Shown piece after piece: positions 35,417-43,786 of a stretch of 47,128 nt of DNA (position 1 is its first letter; each line of letters begins with the position of its first letter). The notes under the pieces were generated by a model that was not told the DNA's origin, did not search any database, and worked only from the letters and a program-made list of their open reading frames with translations. The stretch is from positions 1 to 47,128 of the forward strand of contig CANHIS010000020.1 of assembly GCA_947460255.1 (NCBI GenBank), read 5' to 3'. The DNA is from Bacteroidota bacterium. Its GTDB lineage: Bacteria > Bacteroidota > Bacteroidia > M30B66. A program made the translations under genes and the position numbers.

Positions 35417-36144
35417 TGTTCAATTTTGCCTTTTTTCCAATAGTATGGAATGTTTTTAATTAAGAATGCATTTGCCAAAACTGAATTTTCAAGTTTTAAC
35501 ATATTTAAAAAATCGAACTCATAATCAATCACTTTTACTGGAGTGGGTGTCCAGTTTTCTCTTACTCCCTCTATGATTAAAACTTCTTTGGATGCTTTAT
35601 TATAAGAAAACGTAAAAGGCAAAGGCCCTGCAAACCTTCTTGCTTCCTTCCAGTCTGCAAAAGGTGAATTTTCAGGCAAAGAAATTGGTTCTTCTGTATT
35701 TTCTACTATGATTTTGAACTTTGATTTAATCGATGATATTTCCCTCATTTTTTGTTTTTCAATTTGGGTTATATCTGTTGTGGTATAGTTGTAGTGCGTA
35801 AATATATTTCCCAGGAATTCCATTTTCATTTTGTCGGTCTCTGATTTCAGAATATACAAACCGCGCAAACTTTTACCTGCCATATTCGTGTAGCGAACAA
35901 AAACACGGTAACCTATAAGAAAGAAATCGTTACCCATAAATTTCGGAAAACCTTTTGGTCGCAACTCTTTGGTTTGAACCATTGCAACTGCAACAAAAGC
36001 CCATTTGTCTTGAAATGTATCAAGCTGCAAACATTCTGGAATAAGATTTTGCAATTGTTCTTTTGGAACTGCAAAAGTCATAACAAGCGAACTTTTAAAA
36101 TACGCTTCAACTGCAAATGGATGGTTTTTCAAAAATGATAGCAT
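35407..36144 (-). CDS. DUF2071 (YqjF-like) protein
   Basis: This 245-residue protein has the DUF2071 pattern: AYFKSSLVMTFAVPKEQLQNL near the N-terminus, then FLIGYRVFVRYTNMAGKSLRGLYILKSETDK in the middle (quoted in parts), and a C-terminal ANAFLIKNIPYYWKKGKI. The family fold is acetoacetate-decarboxylase-like and its role unknown. No signal peptide or membrane helix is seen. It sits second in the four-gene operon: 4 bp after the DoxX-like gene and overlapping the methyltransferase by 10 bp. In other Bacteroidota this combination is familiar, from memory. Confidence 0.78.
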   Translation of the reverse strand: MLSFLKNHPFAVEAYFKSSLVMTFAVPKEQLQNLIPECLQLDTFQDKWAFVAVAMVQTKELRPKGFPKFMGNDFFLIGYRVFVRYTNMAGKSLRGLYILKSETDKMKMEFLGNIFTHYNYTTTDITQIEKQKMREISSIKSKFKIIVENTEEPISLPENSPFADWKEARRFAGPLPFTFSYNKASKEVLIIEGVRENWTPTPVKVIDYEFDFLNMLKLENSVLANAFLIKNIPYYWKKGKIEQWK

Positions 36145-36148
36145 CGAG

Positions 36149-36532
36149 TTATTTCAATTGTTTGCTGTTAAGATAAAATTCGTTGTAATAAACAATCAAT
36201 ATAAAAATAAATGCAAAAAGTGAGTTTAGCTTCCCCCAAAGCAACAAATCTGGAACAAGAATAAATTCAAGTGTGTTCATTATTGCAACTACAACTATTT
36301 GTGCTACAGTATTTAACTTTGTCTTATAGCGACTTACAACCCAAGCCGCCATAATGATTTCTGAAAGACCGATTATAATTGTCAATAGTCGAGAATATTG
36401 ATCGCCTAAAATTCTTGCAACAATTTGTTCGTGTCTTGAAACAAGATTTAGAACCTTACAAAAAAGTCCGTTTGCGATCCAAACTGCCGCAATACAATAG
36501 GTCAATATTTTGTAAATTCTTGTCTTCGTCAT
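36149..36532 (-). CDS. DoxX-like membrane protein
   Basis: This 127-residue protein has four hydrophobic helices and the DoxX-like pattern: YCIAAVWIANGLFCKVLNLV in helix 1, then a short loop with RHEQIVARILG and GLSEIIMAAWV in helix 2. DoxX relatives are often tied to redox or quinone chemistry in membranes, but the role here is unknown. It is the first gene of the operon that continues through DUF2071, methyltransferase and a membrane protein. The upstream 36540-36700 stretch holds a degenerate repeat. Confidence 0.75.
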   Translation of the reverse strand: MTKTRIYKILTYCIAAVWIANGLFCKVLNLVSRHEQIVARILGDQYSRLLTIIIGLSEIIMAAWVVSRYKTKLNTVAQIVVVAIMNTLEFILVPDLLLWGKLNSLFAFIFILIVYYNEFYLNSKQLK

Positions 36533-36547
36533 TGTTGGTTGTTCGGT

Positions 36548-36697
36548 CAGCTAAGCTTGAAGGTATCGTTCACTCATAGCCTAAGGTGGGGTGTAGAATT
36601 GCTAATGTGCAATTATTACTCAAAAGAAACTATAATGTCCTAATGTTCAATAAAGCAGAGAAGCCACGCTTTGGCCAATTTCATTCTGCCTTTAGGC
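36548..36697 (-). repeat. degenerate attC-like repeat candidate
   Basis: Minus-strand reading begins ATGCCTAAAGGCAG, then TTGGCCAAAGCGTGGC, CTTTTGAGTAATAATTG and CATTAGC. Position (between the TSUP gene and the DoxX-like gene) and direction fit, but the conserved centre is mostly lost. Confidence 0.35.
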
Positions 36698-36718
36698 ATA
36701 TTTACTGGTCATTCTTCC

Positions 36719-37516
36719 CTACTTTTTAATAAAAATGTCGTAGCCATATCTAAAAGTCATTAAGATTGTTATAAACAAAAATATTGTCCTAACAAAAGTA
36801 TTCCCTTTCATTAATGCGAGTCTTGTTCCAATTAAATTTCCTGTAATGTTACATACTGACATTATGATTGCAAGTTCTAACAAATAATTTCCTTGTCTGA
36901 TAAAAACGATAAGCGCCGAAATATTTGTCATACAGTTTATGACTTTGGAATAGGCAGACGCTTGAACAAATTCAAATCCCATAATCACAACGAAACCCAA
37001 AACAAAAAAGCTTCCTGTTCCTGGTCCGAAAAAGCCGTCATAAAAACCAACACTAAGCCCAATGAGTGAGCCATAAATTAATTGTTTGTGAAATAACAAA
37101 TTCTTTGTCTGCAATGAACCCAAGTCCTTTTTCAGAAATGTGTAAACTAAAATAACTATTAGCACAACTAAAATGACAGGTTTCAAGGTGTTTACATTAA
37201 TAAAGCTTACTGCTTTTGCACCTAAAAATGAAGCAAGCCCAGCACAAATTGAAATAGTAATAAGTAATTTATAGTTGAACTTTATTCGTTTAGAATATTG
37301 TAATGCCGAAATACTTGTTCCAGCTAAAGCTGCGATTTTATTTGTCCCAAAGATTGTCGGCAAAGGTGTCTTTGGCAGTGAGATAAGTAATGCAGGAATT
37401 TGAATAAGTCCGCCACCACCTACAACTGAGTCAATAAAACCTGCAACAAAAGATAGAATAATTAATGAAATAACTGTTACCGTCCCATAATCTGCAAATA
37501 TGTTTAAAAAGTCCAT
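36719..37516 (-). CDS. TSUP-family (TauE/SafE) transporter, cassette gene
   Basis: This 265-residue inner-membrane protein has about eight hydrophobic helices. It shows the family's duplicated motif: GFIDSVVGGGGLIQIPALL near the N-terminus and GFYDGFFGPGTGSFFVLGF in the second half. TSUP proteins export sulfite, sulfonates or related organic anions; substrate is open. The start lies 45 nt from the preceding attC-like repeat. Downstream is the degenerate repeat at 36548-36697, so this looks like a cassette with an eroded recombination site. Confidence 0.87.
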   Translation of the reverse strand: MDFLNIFADYGTVTVISLIILSFVAGFIDSVVGGGGLIQIPALLISLPKTPLPTIFGTNKIAALAGTSISALQYSKRIKFNYKLLITISICAGLASFLGAKAVSFINVNTLKPVILVVLIVILVYTFLKKDLGSLQTKNLLFHKQLIYGSLIGLSVGFYDGFFGPGTGSFFVLGFVVIMGFEFVQASAYSKVINCMTNISALIVFIRQGNYLLELAIIMSVCNITGNLIGTRLALMKGNTFVRTIFLFITILMTFRYGYDIFIKK

Positions 37517-37560
37517 TCTTATTTGTCTAATCTTTTAGTCTAGGGTGTTTAAAATGCTTG

Positions 37561-37690
37561 CAGGAACTGTTCACGGCTTTGCGCAGCGCGGATTTCAGGG
37601 CTCTAATATATCAAAAGTACAGCAATCCCCAAGCAACTTGATGCCTTTTAGAAACACAAATACCTGAGTTTCGCAAAAACGCTATTAGCA
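37561..37690 (-). repeat. attC-like repeat after 37703-37936 gene
   Basis: Minus-strand reading: TGCTAAT core, arm AGCGTTTTTGCGAAAC, centre GGCATCAAGTTGCTTGGGG and CTTTTGATATATTAGAG, arm CGCGCTGCGCAAAGCCG, end AGTTCCTG. Length 130 bp. Confidence 0.76.
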
Positions 37691-37702
37691 GTAATTGTTT
37701 CT

Positions 37703-37936
37703 CTATTCATGCACTTTATTGAAGTTTGTAAATCCATTCAGTTCCTTCTCCCAGCGAATTGTCTTGATAAGTAACCAATTCCCAACCAAACTGTCAGCCA
37801 AGATTGAAATTTTCTTCTCTGTTTCAGGGTGAAGTTTAATCTCTTTTCCGTTTTCTTTTATCGTCTGTCCGACAACCAAGTTAACAACGAAAAAGGTCAA
37901 TGCAAAAGCTGTGTATATGTTGTTTTTTTTGGTCAT
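37703..37936 (-). CDS. short secreted protein, cassette gene, possibly truncated
   Basis: This 77-residue protein has a signal peptide (TAFALTFFVVNLVVGQ). The mature part of about 50 residues ends in SLVGNWLLIKTIRWEKELNGF, which resembles the first strand of lipocalin-like domains (GxWxLxKT). A full lipocalin-like domain would need about 80 more residues, so the gene may be a shortened form. The stop lies 13 bp before the attC-like repeat and the start 15 nt after the preceding one. Family not certain. Confidence 0.55.
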   Translation of the reverse strand: MTKKNNIYTAFALTFFVVNLVVGQTIKENGKEIKLHPETEKKISILADSLVGNWLLIKTIRWEKELNGFTNFNKVHE

Positions 37937-37950
37937 TCTTTTATAACTAT

Positions 37951-38082
37951 TGCCAACGTTTCGTTATTTAAAGCTTTTCAGGACAGCTTACTCAAATGCA
38001 TCAATTGAATATCGATTTTCCAAGCTTCCTTGATCTTTCTAAAGACCTCAAATTCCCAAATAGCATTAAATAAATGTTATGC
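37951..38082 (-). repeat. attC-like repeat after 38097-38783 gene (first of the array)
   Basis: Minus-strand reading: GCATAAC core, centre AGATCAAGGAAGCTTGG and TTGATGCATTTGAG, end AACGTTGGCA. Both cores are good (GCATAAC and GTTGGCA); the arms are weaker. Length 132 bp. Confidence 0.72.
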
Positions 38083-38096
38083 CCAGCACTTTTATT

Positions 38097-38783
38097 TTAT
38101 TTATCTTCTTTGCTAAATACTATGTCAAGCACAAAAACAGGTTTAGAGCGATCAAAAGGTGTGACTGATATGCATGATATAGCTACCCTATAGTATGGAT
38201 CAAAGTGATCGAAGATTTTTCCAATACATTTTTCTTTGCTTTTTGAGAATTGCGCTTCCCATTTATCATCTTGTATTGAACTAGTGTCTGTGTAAATAGG
38301 TTGTACTAAATTTAATAATCTTCGATACTCTAGTTCAACGCGATCTTTATTGGAGAAGAAATATTTATACTCTAAAAACAAAGGATGTTTAGTTGTGTCT
38401 TCTTGTCCCCCTTTTTCAGTAACCAAAGCAGCGTTCCCATAAGCCAATAGAACTTTTATTGAGTCAGGGTTAGATCTAATAATACCTTTGTCTGCTGTAA
38501 TACCTTTGAAAAAAGTATTGGCTGGGTAGTCATTGAAAGATGTGTCAGTTAAAATATATCTCTTGTCTTTTACAATTATTTCACGAAGGTCTAAACGGGA
38601 TTTTTCAAGAGGTAAGTTGTAAAAAATATTTTCAATAACAGAATGAACTTGACTGGCTTTCACTGTGTCAGCCGTTCGAGTTATTTCTAGGTTTTGTGGA
38701 TTCTTAGCCCCAGAGTTACTAGCTTTCGACGCTAATACTGCTGTTAAAACGGTAACAGTTAAAATAAAAAGTGCTTTCTTCAT
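38097..38783 (-). CDS. secreted protein of unknown function, first array gene
   Basis: This 228-residue protein has a signal peptide (MKKALFILTVTVLTAVLASKA). The body is mixed, with FKGITADKGIIRSNPDS and HPLFLEYKYFFSNKDRVELE. No family is recognised. It is the gene nearest the heptamer array at 38831-39033, which covers its probable promoter region. The attC-like repeat begins 14 bp past its stop. If the array is transcribed from this side, the promoter should lie in or before the heptamers. Confidence 0.6.
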   Translation of the reverse strand: MKKALFILTVTVLTAVLASKASNSGAKNPQNLEITRTADTVKASQVHSVIENIFYNLPLEKSRLDLREIIVKDKRYILTDTSFNDYPANTFFKGITADKGIIRSNPDSIKVLLAYGNAALVTEKGGQEDTTKHPLFLEYKYFFSNKDRVELEYRRLLNLVQPIYTDTSSIQDDKWEAQFSKSKEKCIGKIFDHFDPYYRVAISCISVTPFDRSKPVFVLDIVFSKEDK

Positions 38784-38830
38784 TGTCTTTTCATTTTTAA
38801 GTTCCAGATTCGAAGTTGTTGTGTCGTCAA

Positions 38831-39033
38831 AGTATGGAGTAACTAGTACTGAGTATTTAGTCCTTAGTGTTTAGTATAAAGGAGAAAGGTGAAAGGTGAA
38901 AGGAGAAAGGTGAAAGGAGAAAGGTGAAAGGAGAAAGGAGAAAGAAGAAAGAAGAAAGAAGAAAGAAGAAAGAAGTCCTTAGTCTAAAGACTCTAGACTA
39001 AGGACTTCAGACTAACGACTAAGCACTTCAAAC
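38831..39033. repeat. 29 consecutive degenerate heptamers in three blocks
   Basis: In strict 7-bp register: AGTATTT/AGTCCTT-like units (7), then AGGTGAA/AGGAGAA (9) and AGAAGAA (4), then TAAAGAC/TAAGGAC-like units. The last units run into the paaZ stop codon. Block order and complementarity of the outer blocks match 30451-30632. Confidence 0.88.
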
Positions 39034-41526
39034 TAAAATATCAAACTGCTCGAAATGGTGGTTGAAATGTTTGATGTTGAGCAAATCCCATTCGAATTTA
39101 TCGAGCATGCCAAAGACTGCATTTTTGGTGGTAGCGTCGGGGTTGGCTTTGAAGAAAGCATCAAAGGCATCCCAAGCTTCGAGGAGTTTCGCTTTTGCCG
39201 ATTTTAGGTCGCTGTGGCGAAGTGGCTCTAAGCTTTCCTTCGACATCAATGGATGCTTGAAATCGCGCGGCATCGCTTTGAAATTGTACACCGAATCGTG
39301 GTATTTCTCGATGTGCTCGGCTGGTGTAGAGAACTCAAAATCCTGAATCTCACCTGCTGCAATACGCAAACTAAATTCCATGTGCTCCACCATGTGCTGA
39401 GGCGTTAAATTGCCCCACACCGGTTGCGCTGTTTCCTTCAATTTTGCAAGGTAACCTTCCACATTCGAGCGATTAATCTGCACAAATGGAGATTTCTTTT
39501 GCACCATGGTCAGAATGGTCGCAATCGCCACCAATTCGTCGTTCTGGTCGAACACTTCCACGAACCATTTCACAATGCCACAAGGGATTTCCTTGCCCAC
39601 ACTGTCGCGCTCGATCTTCTGCTTGCACGTTAATCGCACATAAATGGTGTCGTTGTGGTAAATCGGACGAATAAATCTGCATTCTTCCAATCCATAATTC
39701 GCCGCCACTGGCCCTTTGTTCGGGTAGACGAATAATCCGGCAGCTGCCGAAAGAATAAAATACCCGTGCGCCGTGCGTTTTTCGAAAATGCTTCCCTTGA
39801 GAGACGTAATGTCGGTGTGCGCGTAGAAATGGTCCCAGCTCACATTGGCAAAACTGATAATGTCGGAATCTGTAACCGTGCGCTTGTGGGTTTTGAGCGA
39901 CATCCCCGGAAGGATATCTTCCCAATGGTATTTAAACGGATGCTCAGGCGCTTCCTTGTATGCTGCATTGGGCTGATAAATGCCCGTAATCTCTGTTAAA
40001 GTCGTTGGACTACCTTGGATAGCACATCGCTGCATGTAGTGCTTTATACCGCGCACTCCGCCCATCTCCTCGCCTCCTCCGGCACGTCCCGGACCACCAT
40101 GCACCAACAATGGAAGCGGCGATCCATGTCCTGTACTTTGTTTCGCATTTTCGCGGTTCAGCACAAGGATTCGGCCGTGGTGGGTTGCCGATTGAATTAC
40201 ATAGTCTTTTGCCAAGTGATCATCGTTCGTAACGATAGATGAAACCAACGATCCTTTCCCCAAACGCGCCAAATCAACAGCCTCGTCGATGGTGTTGTAA
40301 GGCATCAAGGTAGAAACTGGTCCAAAGGCTTCGGTTTCGTGCACGCACATGTTCTCGAAAGGCTTTTCCTCGCGGAGAAGGATAGGCGCTATAAAGGCAC
40401 CTTTTTCGGCATCTGCACCAACCAATTCCAACACATCCACATTTCCATAAACGATGGAAGCAGTTTGCGCAATTTCAGCCACGCGTTCCTTCACTTCACG
40501 CACTTGGTCTTTGCTCACTAGTGAACCCATGCGCACTTCTTTCAAGCGTGGATCGCCCACACTCACTTTATCGAGGGCTTTTCCGAGCGCAACTTGCACA
40601 TCATCGATGTAATTTGCTGGAACTATCAAACGGCGAATAGCGGTGCACTTCTGCCCTGCTTTCACGGTGATTTCGGAACGCGCCTGACTGATAAACAGAT
40701 CGAATTCGGGGGTTCCTGGCGCTGCATCGAGCCCTAATACTGAACTATTGAGCGAGTCGGCTTCCATGTTAAACGGCACCGATTCGGCGATGATGCGCGG
40801 ATGTGCTTTGAGTTTTCTACCTGTAGATGCAGAACCTGTGAAGGTAACCACATCTTGGTCGTTCAAATGATCGAGCATGTTGCCAGCAGATCCGCAAATT
40901 AGCTGCAATGCCCCTTCTGGAAGAATGTTAGACGCTATAATTTCACGTACAACAGCTTCTGTTAAATACGAGGTTGATGTAGCAGGTTTCACAACGGCAG
41001 GAACGCCCGCCATCCAGTTTACTGCACATTTTTCGAGCATCCCCCAAATGGGGAAATTGAAGGCATTGATGTGCACGGCAACTCCACGTTTCGGAACCAA
41101 AATATGGTGAGCCATGAAGCGTCCACCGCGGGAAAGATCGATCGGATCACCTTCCACATGGTAGGGCTGATTGGGAAATAATTTACGCAAGGAAGCATTG
41201 GCAAAAAGGTTCCCAAAACCTCCTTCAATATCAATCCAACTATCTACACGTGTAGCTCCGGTGCGGTAGGAAACTTCGTAGAACTGTTCTTTGCGTTTGG
41301 TCAGGTACAGCGCGAGTTTCTTGATCATGTTTCCACGTTCCTGAAAGGTCATACGGCGCAATTTCTCCCCGCCTTTGGTGCGACCATAATGGAGGATTTC
41401 GCCAAAATTCAATCCTTCGGCAGTTGCGTGGCAAATCACTTCACCCGTCACCGAATCGATGAGTGGTACACCTTCACCTTGTCCGTCGGTCCAATGACCG
41501 TTTACATAATTTTGAAGCTTCGTCAT
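39028..41526 (-). CDS. paaZ: PaaZ: oxepin-CoA hydrolase / semialdehyde dehydrogenase, with extra C-terminal domain
   Basis: This 832-residue bifunctional enzyme of aerobic phenylacetate catabolism opens the oxepin-CoA ring and oxidises the resulting semialdehyde to 3-oxo-5,6-dehydrosuberyl-CoA. Residues 1-510 are the aldehyde dehydrogenase, with E255 in [11 protein letters not shown] and catalytic C294 in GQKCTA. Residues about 525-680 are the MaoC-type hydratase, with WDHFYAHTD (D565, H566, H570) and [10 protein letters not shown]. coli PaaZ ends here at about 680. This one has about 150 more residues with [14 protein letters not shown], resembling DUF1569/DinB-like domains. It follows paaJ by 29 bp, so they are co-transcribed. 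GC is visibly higher than in the cassette region. Confidence 0.93.
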   Translation of the reverse strand: MTKLQNYVNGHWTDGQGEGVPLIDSVTGEVICHATAEGLNFGEILHYGRTKGGEKLRRMTFQERGNMIKKLALYLTKRKEQFYEVSYRTGATRVDSWIDIEGGFGNLFANASLRKLFPNQPYHVEGDPIDLSRGGRFMAHHILVPKRGVAVHINAFNFPIWGMLEKCAVNWMAGVPAVVKPATSTSYLTEAVVREIIASNILPEGALQLICGSAGNMLDHLNDQDVVTFTGSASTGRKLKAHPRIIAESVPFNMEADSLNSSVLGLDAAPGTPEFDLFISQARSEITVKAGQKCTAIRRLIVPANYIDDVQVALGKALDKVSVGDPRLKEVRMGSLVSKDQVREVKERVAEIAQTASIVYGNVDVLELVGADAEKGAFIAPILLREEKPFENMCVHETEAFGPVSTLMPYNTIDEAVDLARLGKGSLVSSIVTNDDHLAKDYVIQSATHHGRILVLNRENAKQSTGHGSPLPLLVHGGPGRAGGGEEMGGVRGIKHYMQRCAIQGSPTTLTEITGIYQPNAAYKEAPEHPFKYHWEDILPGMSLKTHKRTVTDSDIISFANVSWDHFYAHTDITSLKGSIFEKRTAHGYFILSAAAGLFVYPNKGPVAANYGLEECRFIRPIYHNDTIYVRLTCKQKIERDSVGKEIPCGIVKWFVEVFDQNDELVAIATILTMVQKKSPFVQINRSNVEGYLAKLKETAQPVWGNLTPQHMVEHMEFSLRIAAGEIQDFEFSTPAEHIEKYHDSVYNFKAMPRDFKHPLMSKESLEPLRHSDLKSAKAKLLEAWDAFDAFFKANPDATTKNAVFGMLDKFEWDLLNIKHFNHHFEQFDILV

Positions 41527-41555
41527 GATGTTTTTCTTGAAAGATTATGGGAAAA

Positions 41556-42758
41556 TCAAGCGCGTTCTATGATGGCTGCATAGCCTTGTCCAACACCAAT
41601 ACACATGGTGATAAGGGCATAGCGTTTTCCAGTCAATTGCAATTCGAGGGCGGCAGAATACGCGATGCGTGCACCGGTAACACCAAGCGGATGACCGATG
41701 GCTATACTTCCACCATTGGGGTTTAACCGCGGATCATTATCGGCAATCCCCCAAGCGCGGGTGCAAGCCAAAGCCTGAGCTGCAAAGGCTTCGTTGAGCT
41801 CGATGATGTCGATATCGGCCATAGTTAAACCAGCTTTTGCCAATGCGCGGTTGCTGGCTTCTACAGGTCCGATGCCCATGATTCGAGGCTCTACGCCTAC
41901 CACAGCCGAACTTACGATACGTGCCAATGGTTTGAGGTTGTATTTTTTTACCGCGTCCGCGGAAGCGATGAGCGTAGCTGCTGCACCATCATTCAATCCA
42001 GAAGCATTTCCAGCTGTAACTGTTCCATTCTTGCGAAATGCAGCGCGCAACTTGGATAATCCTTCAAGGGTGGAAGATGGTTTCACAAATTCGTCTTTGC
42101 TGAAAACGATCGGATCGCCCTTGCGCTGTGGGATAAGCACTGGAACGATCTCCTTGGCCAATCGCCCGGATGCTTGTGCAGCCGTAGCTTTCAATTGAGA
42201 ATTGAGTGCAAATGCATCTTGGTCTTCTCGAGAAATGTGGTACATATCGACCAGATTTTCGGCAGTTTCGCCCATGGCATCAGTACCGTACATCTCGTGC
42301 ATTTTCGGATTTACGAAACGCCAGCCGAAACTGGAGTCGTACATTTTGGAATCGGTTCCGTAAGCACTGGAAGGCTTAGAAACCACCAGCGGACCGCGGG
42401 TCATATTCTCCACACCACCAGCAATAAAGAGGTGGCCATCGCCCGCTTTAATGGCTCGGTTTGCACCGATGATGGCAGCCAAACCAGAACTGCAAAGGCG
42501 GTTCACTGTTTCGCCAGGCACAGTAACAGGCAACCCTGCAAGCAGAGCCGACATGCGTGCTACGTTTCGGTTGTCTTCTCCGGCCTGATTGGCACATCCG
42601 AGAATGACATCGTCGTATGCGTCGGTCGGGATGTTTGGATTTTTCTCAACGAGTGATTTTATAACAAGGGCACCAAGATCGTCGGTGCGAACAGCTGATA
42701 GCGTTCCTTGGTAACTTCCGATGGGAGTACGAACGCCATCGATGATATATGCTTCCAT
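41556..42758 (-). CDS. paaJ: PaaJ-type thiolase (3-oxoadipyl-CoA / 3-oxo-5,6-dehydrosuberyl-CoA)
   Basis: This 400-residue thiolase has all catalytic positions: C89 in NRLCSSGLAA (acyl-enzyme), H356 in GHPLGVTGAR and C386 in MCIGVGQG. Phenylacetate-type thiolases of this group cleave 3-oxo-5,6-dehydrosuberyl-CoA and later 3-oxoadipyl-CoA. It is assigned to PaaJ because paaZ follows at 29 bp on the same strand; by sequence alone it could be another acetyl-CoA acyltransferase. The monooxygenase genes paaABCDE and the ligase paaK are not in the window. Codon third positions are richer in G and C than in the cassette genes. Confidence 0.88.
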   Translation of the reverse strand: MEAYIIDGVRTPIGSYQGTLSAVRTDDLGALVIKSLVEKNPNIPTDAYDDVILGCANQAGEDNRNVARMSALLAGLPVTVPGETVNRLCSSGLAAIIGANRAIKAGDGHLFIAGGVENMTRGPLVVSKPSSAYGTDSKMYDSSFGWRFVNPKMHEMYGTDAMGETAENLVDMYHISREDQDAFALNSQLKATAAQASGRLAKEIVPVLIPQRKGDPIVFSKDEFVKPSSTLEGLSKLRAAFRKNGTVTAGNASGLNDGAAATLIASADAVKKYNLKPLARIVSSAVVGVEPRIMGIGPVEASNRALAKAGLTMADIDIIELNEAFAAQALACTRAWGIADNDPRLNPNGGSIAIGHPLGVTGARIAYSAALELQLTGKRYALITMCIGVGQGYAAIIERA

Positions 42759-42907
42759 GCAAGATTAGCAAAAAGGAGATGGTGAATGGCCTTTTGCGAG
42801 GCTCAAAAGTAGGAAGAAAAATGAAAGAAGGCAGGACCTCAAACTGAAGTTTAAATCCAAGTAAAACTTCGATTATTGCAGGGGAATTTCAGGTAATAAT
42901 TAGATAG

Positions 42908-42942
42908 TTTGAATGCATTCTAACACTTCGGAAGCATTCAAA
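42908..42942 (+). promoter_or_regulatory. candidate operator of the toxin-antitoxin genes
   Basis: TTTGAATGC at 42908-42916 and GCATTCAAA at 42934-42942 are perfect 9-bp inverted repeats, and GAATGCATTC at 42911-42920 is itself a palindrome. They lie 20 bp before the antitoxin ATG, where autoregulated modules bind. Confidence 0.5.
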
Positions 42943-42950
42943 GAAACACT

Positions 42951-42958
42951 TATATTTG
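42951..42958 (+). promoter_or_regulatory. TATATTTG, Bacteroidota-type -7 element
   Basis: Matches TAnnTTTG exactly and ends 4 nt before the antitoxin ATG at 42963. If used, the transcript would begin at or beside the start codon (leaderless). No clear -33 TTG element is seen. Confidence 0.4.
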
Positions 42959-42962
42959 CTAT

Positions 42963-43184
42963 ATGAAATCCTATCAGATAGATATATTGAACCCTAAAGC
43001 TGAAAAGTTGCTTCAGGATTTGGCTGATTTAGAGTTAATTTCCTTCAGGAAAACAGAAGAAAATCTACAAAGTGTTATCAAGAGATTGAGAAAAAAGGCT
43101 TCAGCAAATCCACCATCCTTAGAAGAAATCACAAAGGAAGTGGAAATTGTTAGAGCCAAAAGATATGCGACGAAGAAAAGATAG
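42963..43184 (+). CDS. antitoxin of a PIN-type toxin-antitoxin pair
   Basis: This 73-residue small, charged, helical protein includes ILNPKAEKLLQDLADLELI near the start and a Lys/Arg-rich C-terminus. The opening NPKAxxLLxDLADLxLI resembles antitoxins found in front of PIN toxins in Bacteroidota, from memory. It overlaps the toxin gene by 20 bp. A palindromic site lies just upstream, consistent with autorepression. The DNA-binding fold is not evident from the sequence. Confidence 0.72.
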   Translation: MKSYQIDILNPKAEKLLQDLADLELISFRKTEENLQSVIKRLRKKASANPPSLEEITKEVEIVRAKRYATKKR

Positions 43185-43578
43185 GATTATAATTGATACT
43201 AATCTTTGGATCAGTTTCATTTTAACTGGTGATTCTTCAAAGCTTGACGAAGTTATCAATGAGGATTCAAGTGTTTTGTTGTTCAGTATTGAATTGCTCG
43301 AAGAGCTTATCGATGTTGCAAGTCGGCCAAAATTCAGAAAATACTTTCCTACTGAAGATTTGATTAGTCTCCTTTATCAAATCGAGAAAAATGCTGAATT
43401 CATTAACGTTGTAAGTTCAGTTGAGATTTGCAGGGATCCAAAGGATAATTTTCTACTTTCTTTGGCCCAAGATGGACAAGCAACACATCTTATTTCAGGT
43501 GATAAAGATTTAACTGAGATAGAAAAATTTGGAGAAACGGTAATTCTAACAATTGCTGAATATTTAAAAGAAAAATAA
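43165..43578 (+). CDS. PIN-domain toxin
   Basis: This 137-residue protein of the PIN-domain ribonuclease family is annotated in other genomes as a putative TA-system toxin. The start is the ATG at 43165 (the frame to 43147 begins at TTG). It shows the first acidic residue in IIIDTNLWISF (D11) and conserved acidic residues in ELLEEL, RDPKDNFLL and SGDKDL, typical of the Mg-binding site of these RNases. It overlaps the antitoxin gene by 20 bp. A partly degraded attC-like repeat follows in the same orientation; toxin-antitoxin cassettes are common in large integron arrays. Confidence 0.85.
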   Translation: MRRRKDRIIIDTNLWISFILTGDSSKLDEVINEDSSVLLFSIELLEELIDVASRPKFRKYFPTEDLISLLYQIEKNAEFINVVSSVEICRDPKDNFLLSLAQDGQATHLISGDKDLTEIEKFGETVILTIAEYLKEK

Positions 43579-43589
43579 TTGTAGCACCT

Positions 43590-43719
43590 GCTCACATCGA
43601 TTTTGATCGATACTGGCATTTAATGCTCAATGAGTCATCAAGTTGCTTGGGAAAAATCAACAGTGTTTTAAAAACAACACTGTACAAAGCGGCGGAACGA
43701 TGATACACTCTTGATGCCT
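43590..43719 (+). repeat. degenerate attC-like repeat after toxin gene
   Basis: The centre AGTCATCAAGTTGCTTGGGA at 43632-43651 is a clear match in plus orientation, and GATGATACACTCTTGATG near the end is partly like the shared centre. Cores are not clear. It lies just past the toxin gene. Confidence 0.4.
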
Positions 43720-43786
43720 CATGAATTAATCAATTTGGTCGAATTGCATAACCGAATATATGCACTTCAATTTAACGGAATGCTTT

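Noticed and set aside
24757-38082. The 131-bp repeats as a CRISPR array or as MITEs
   Set aside because: The intervals are whole genes, not short spacers. There are no target duplications or fixed terminal repeats at one distance from a transposase. Coupling to gene ends and orientation favours cassettes.
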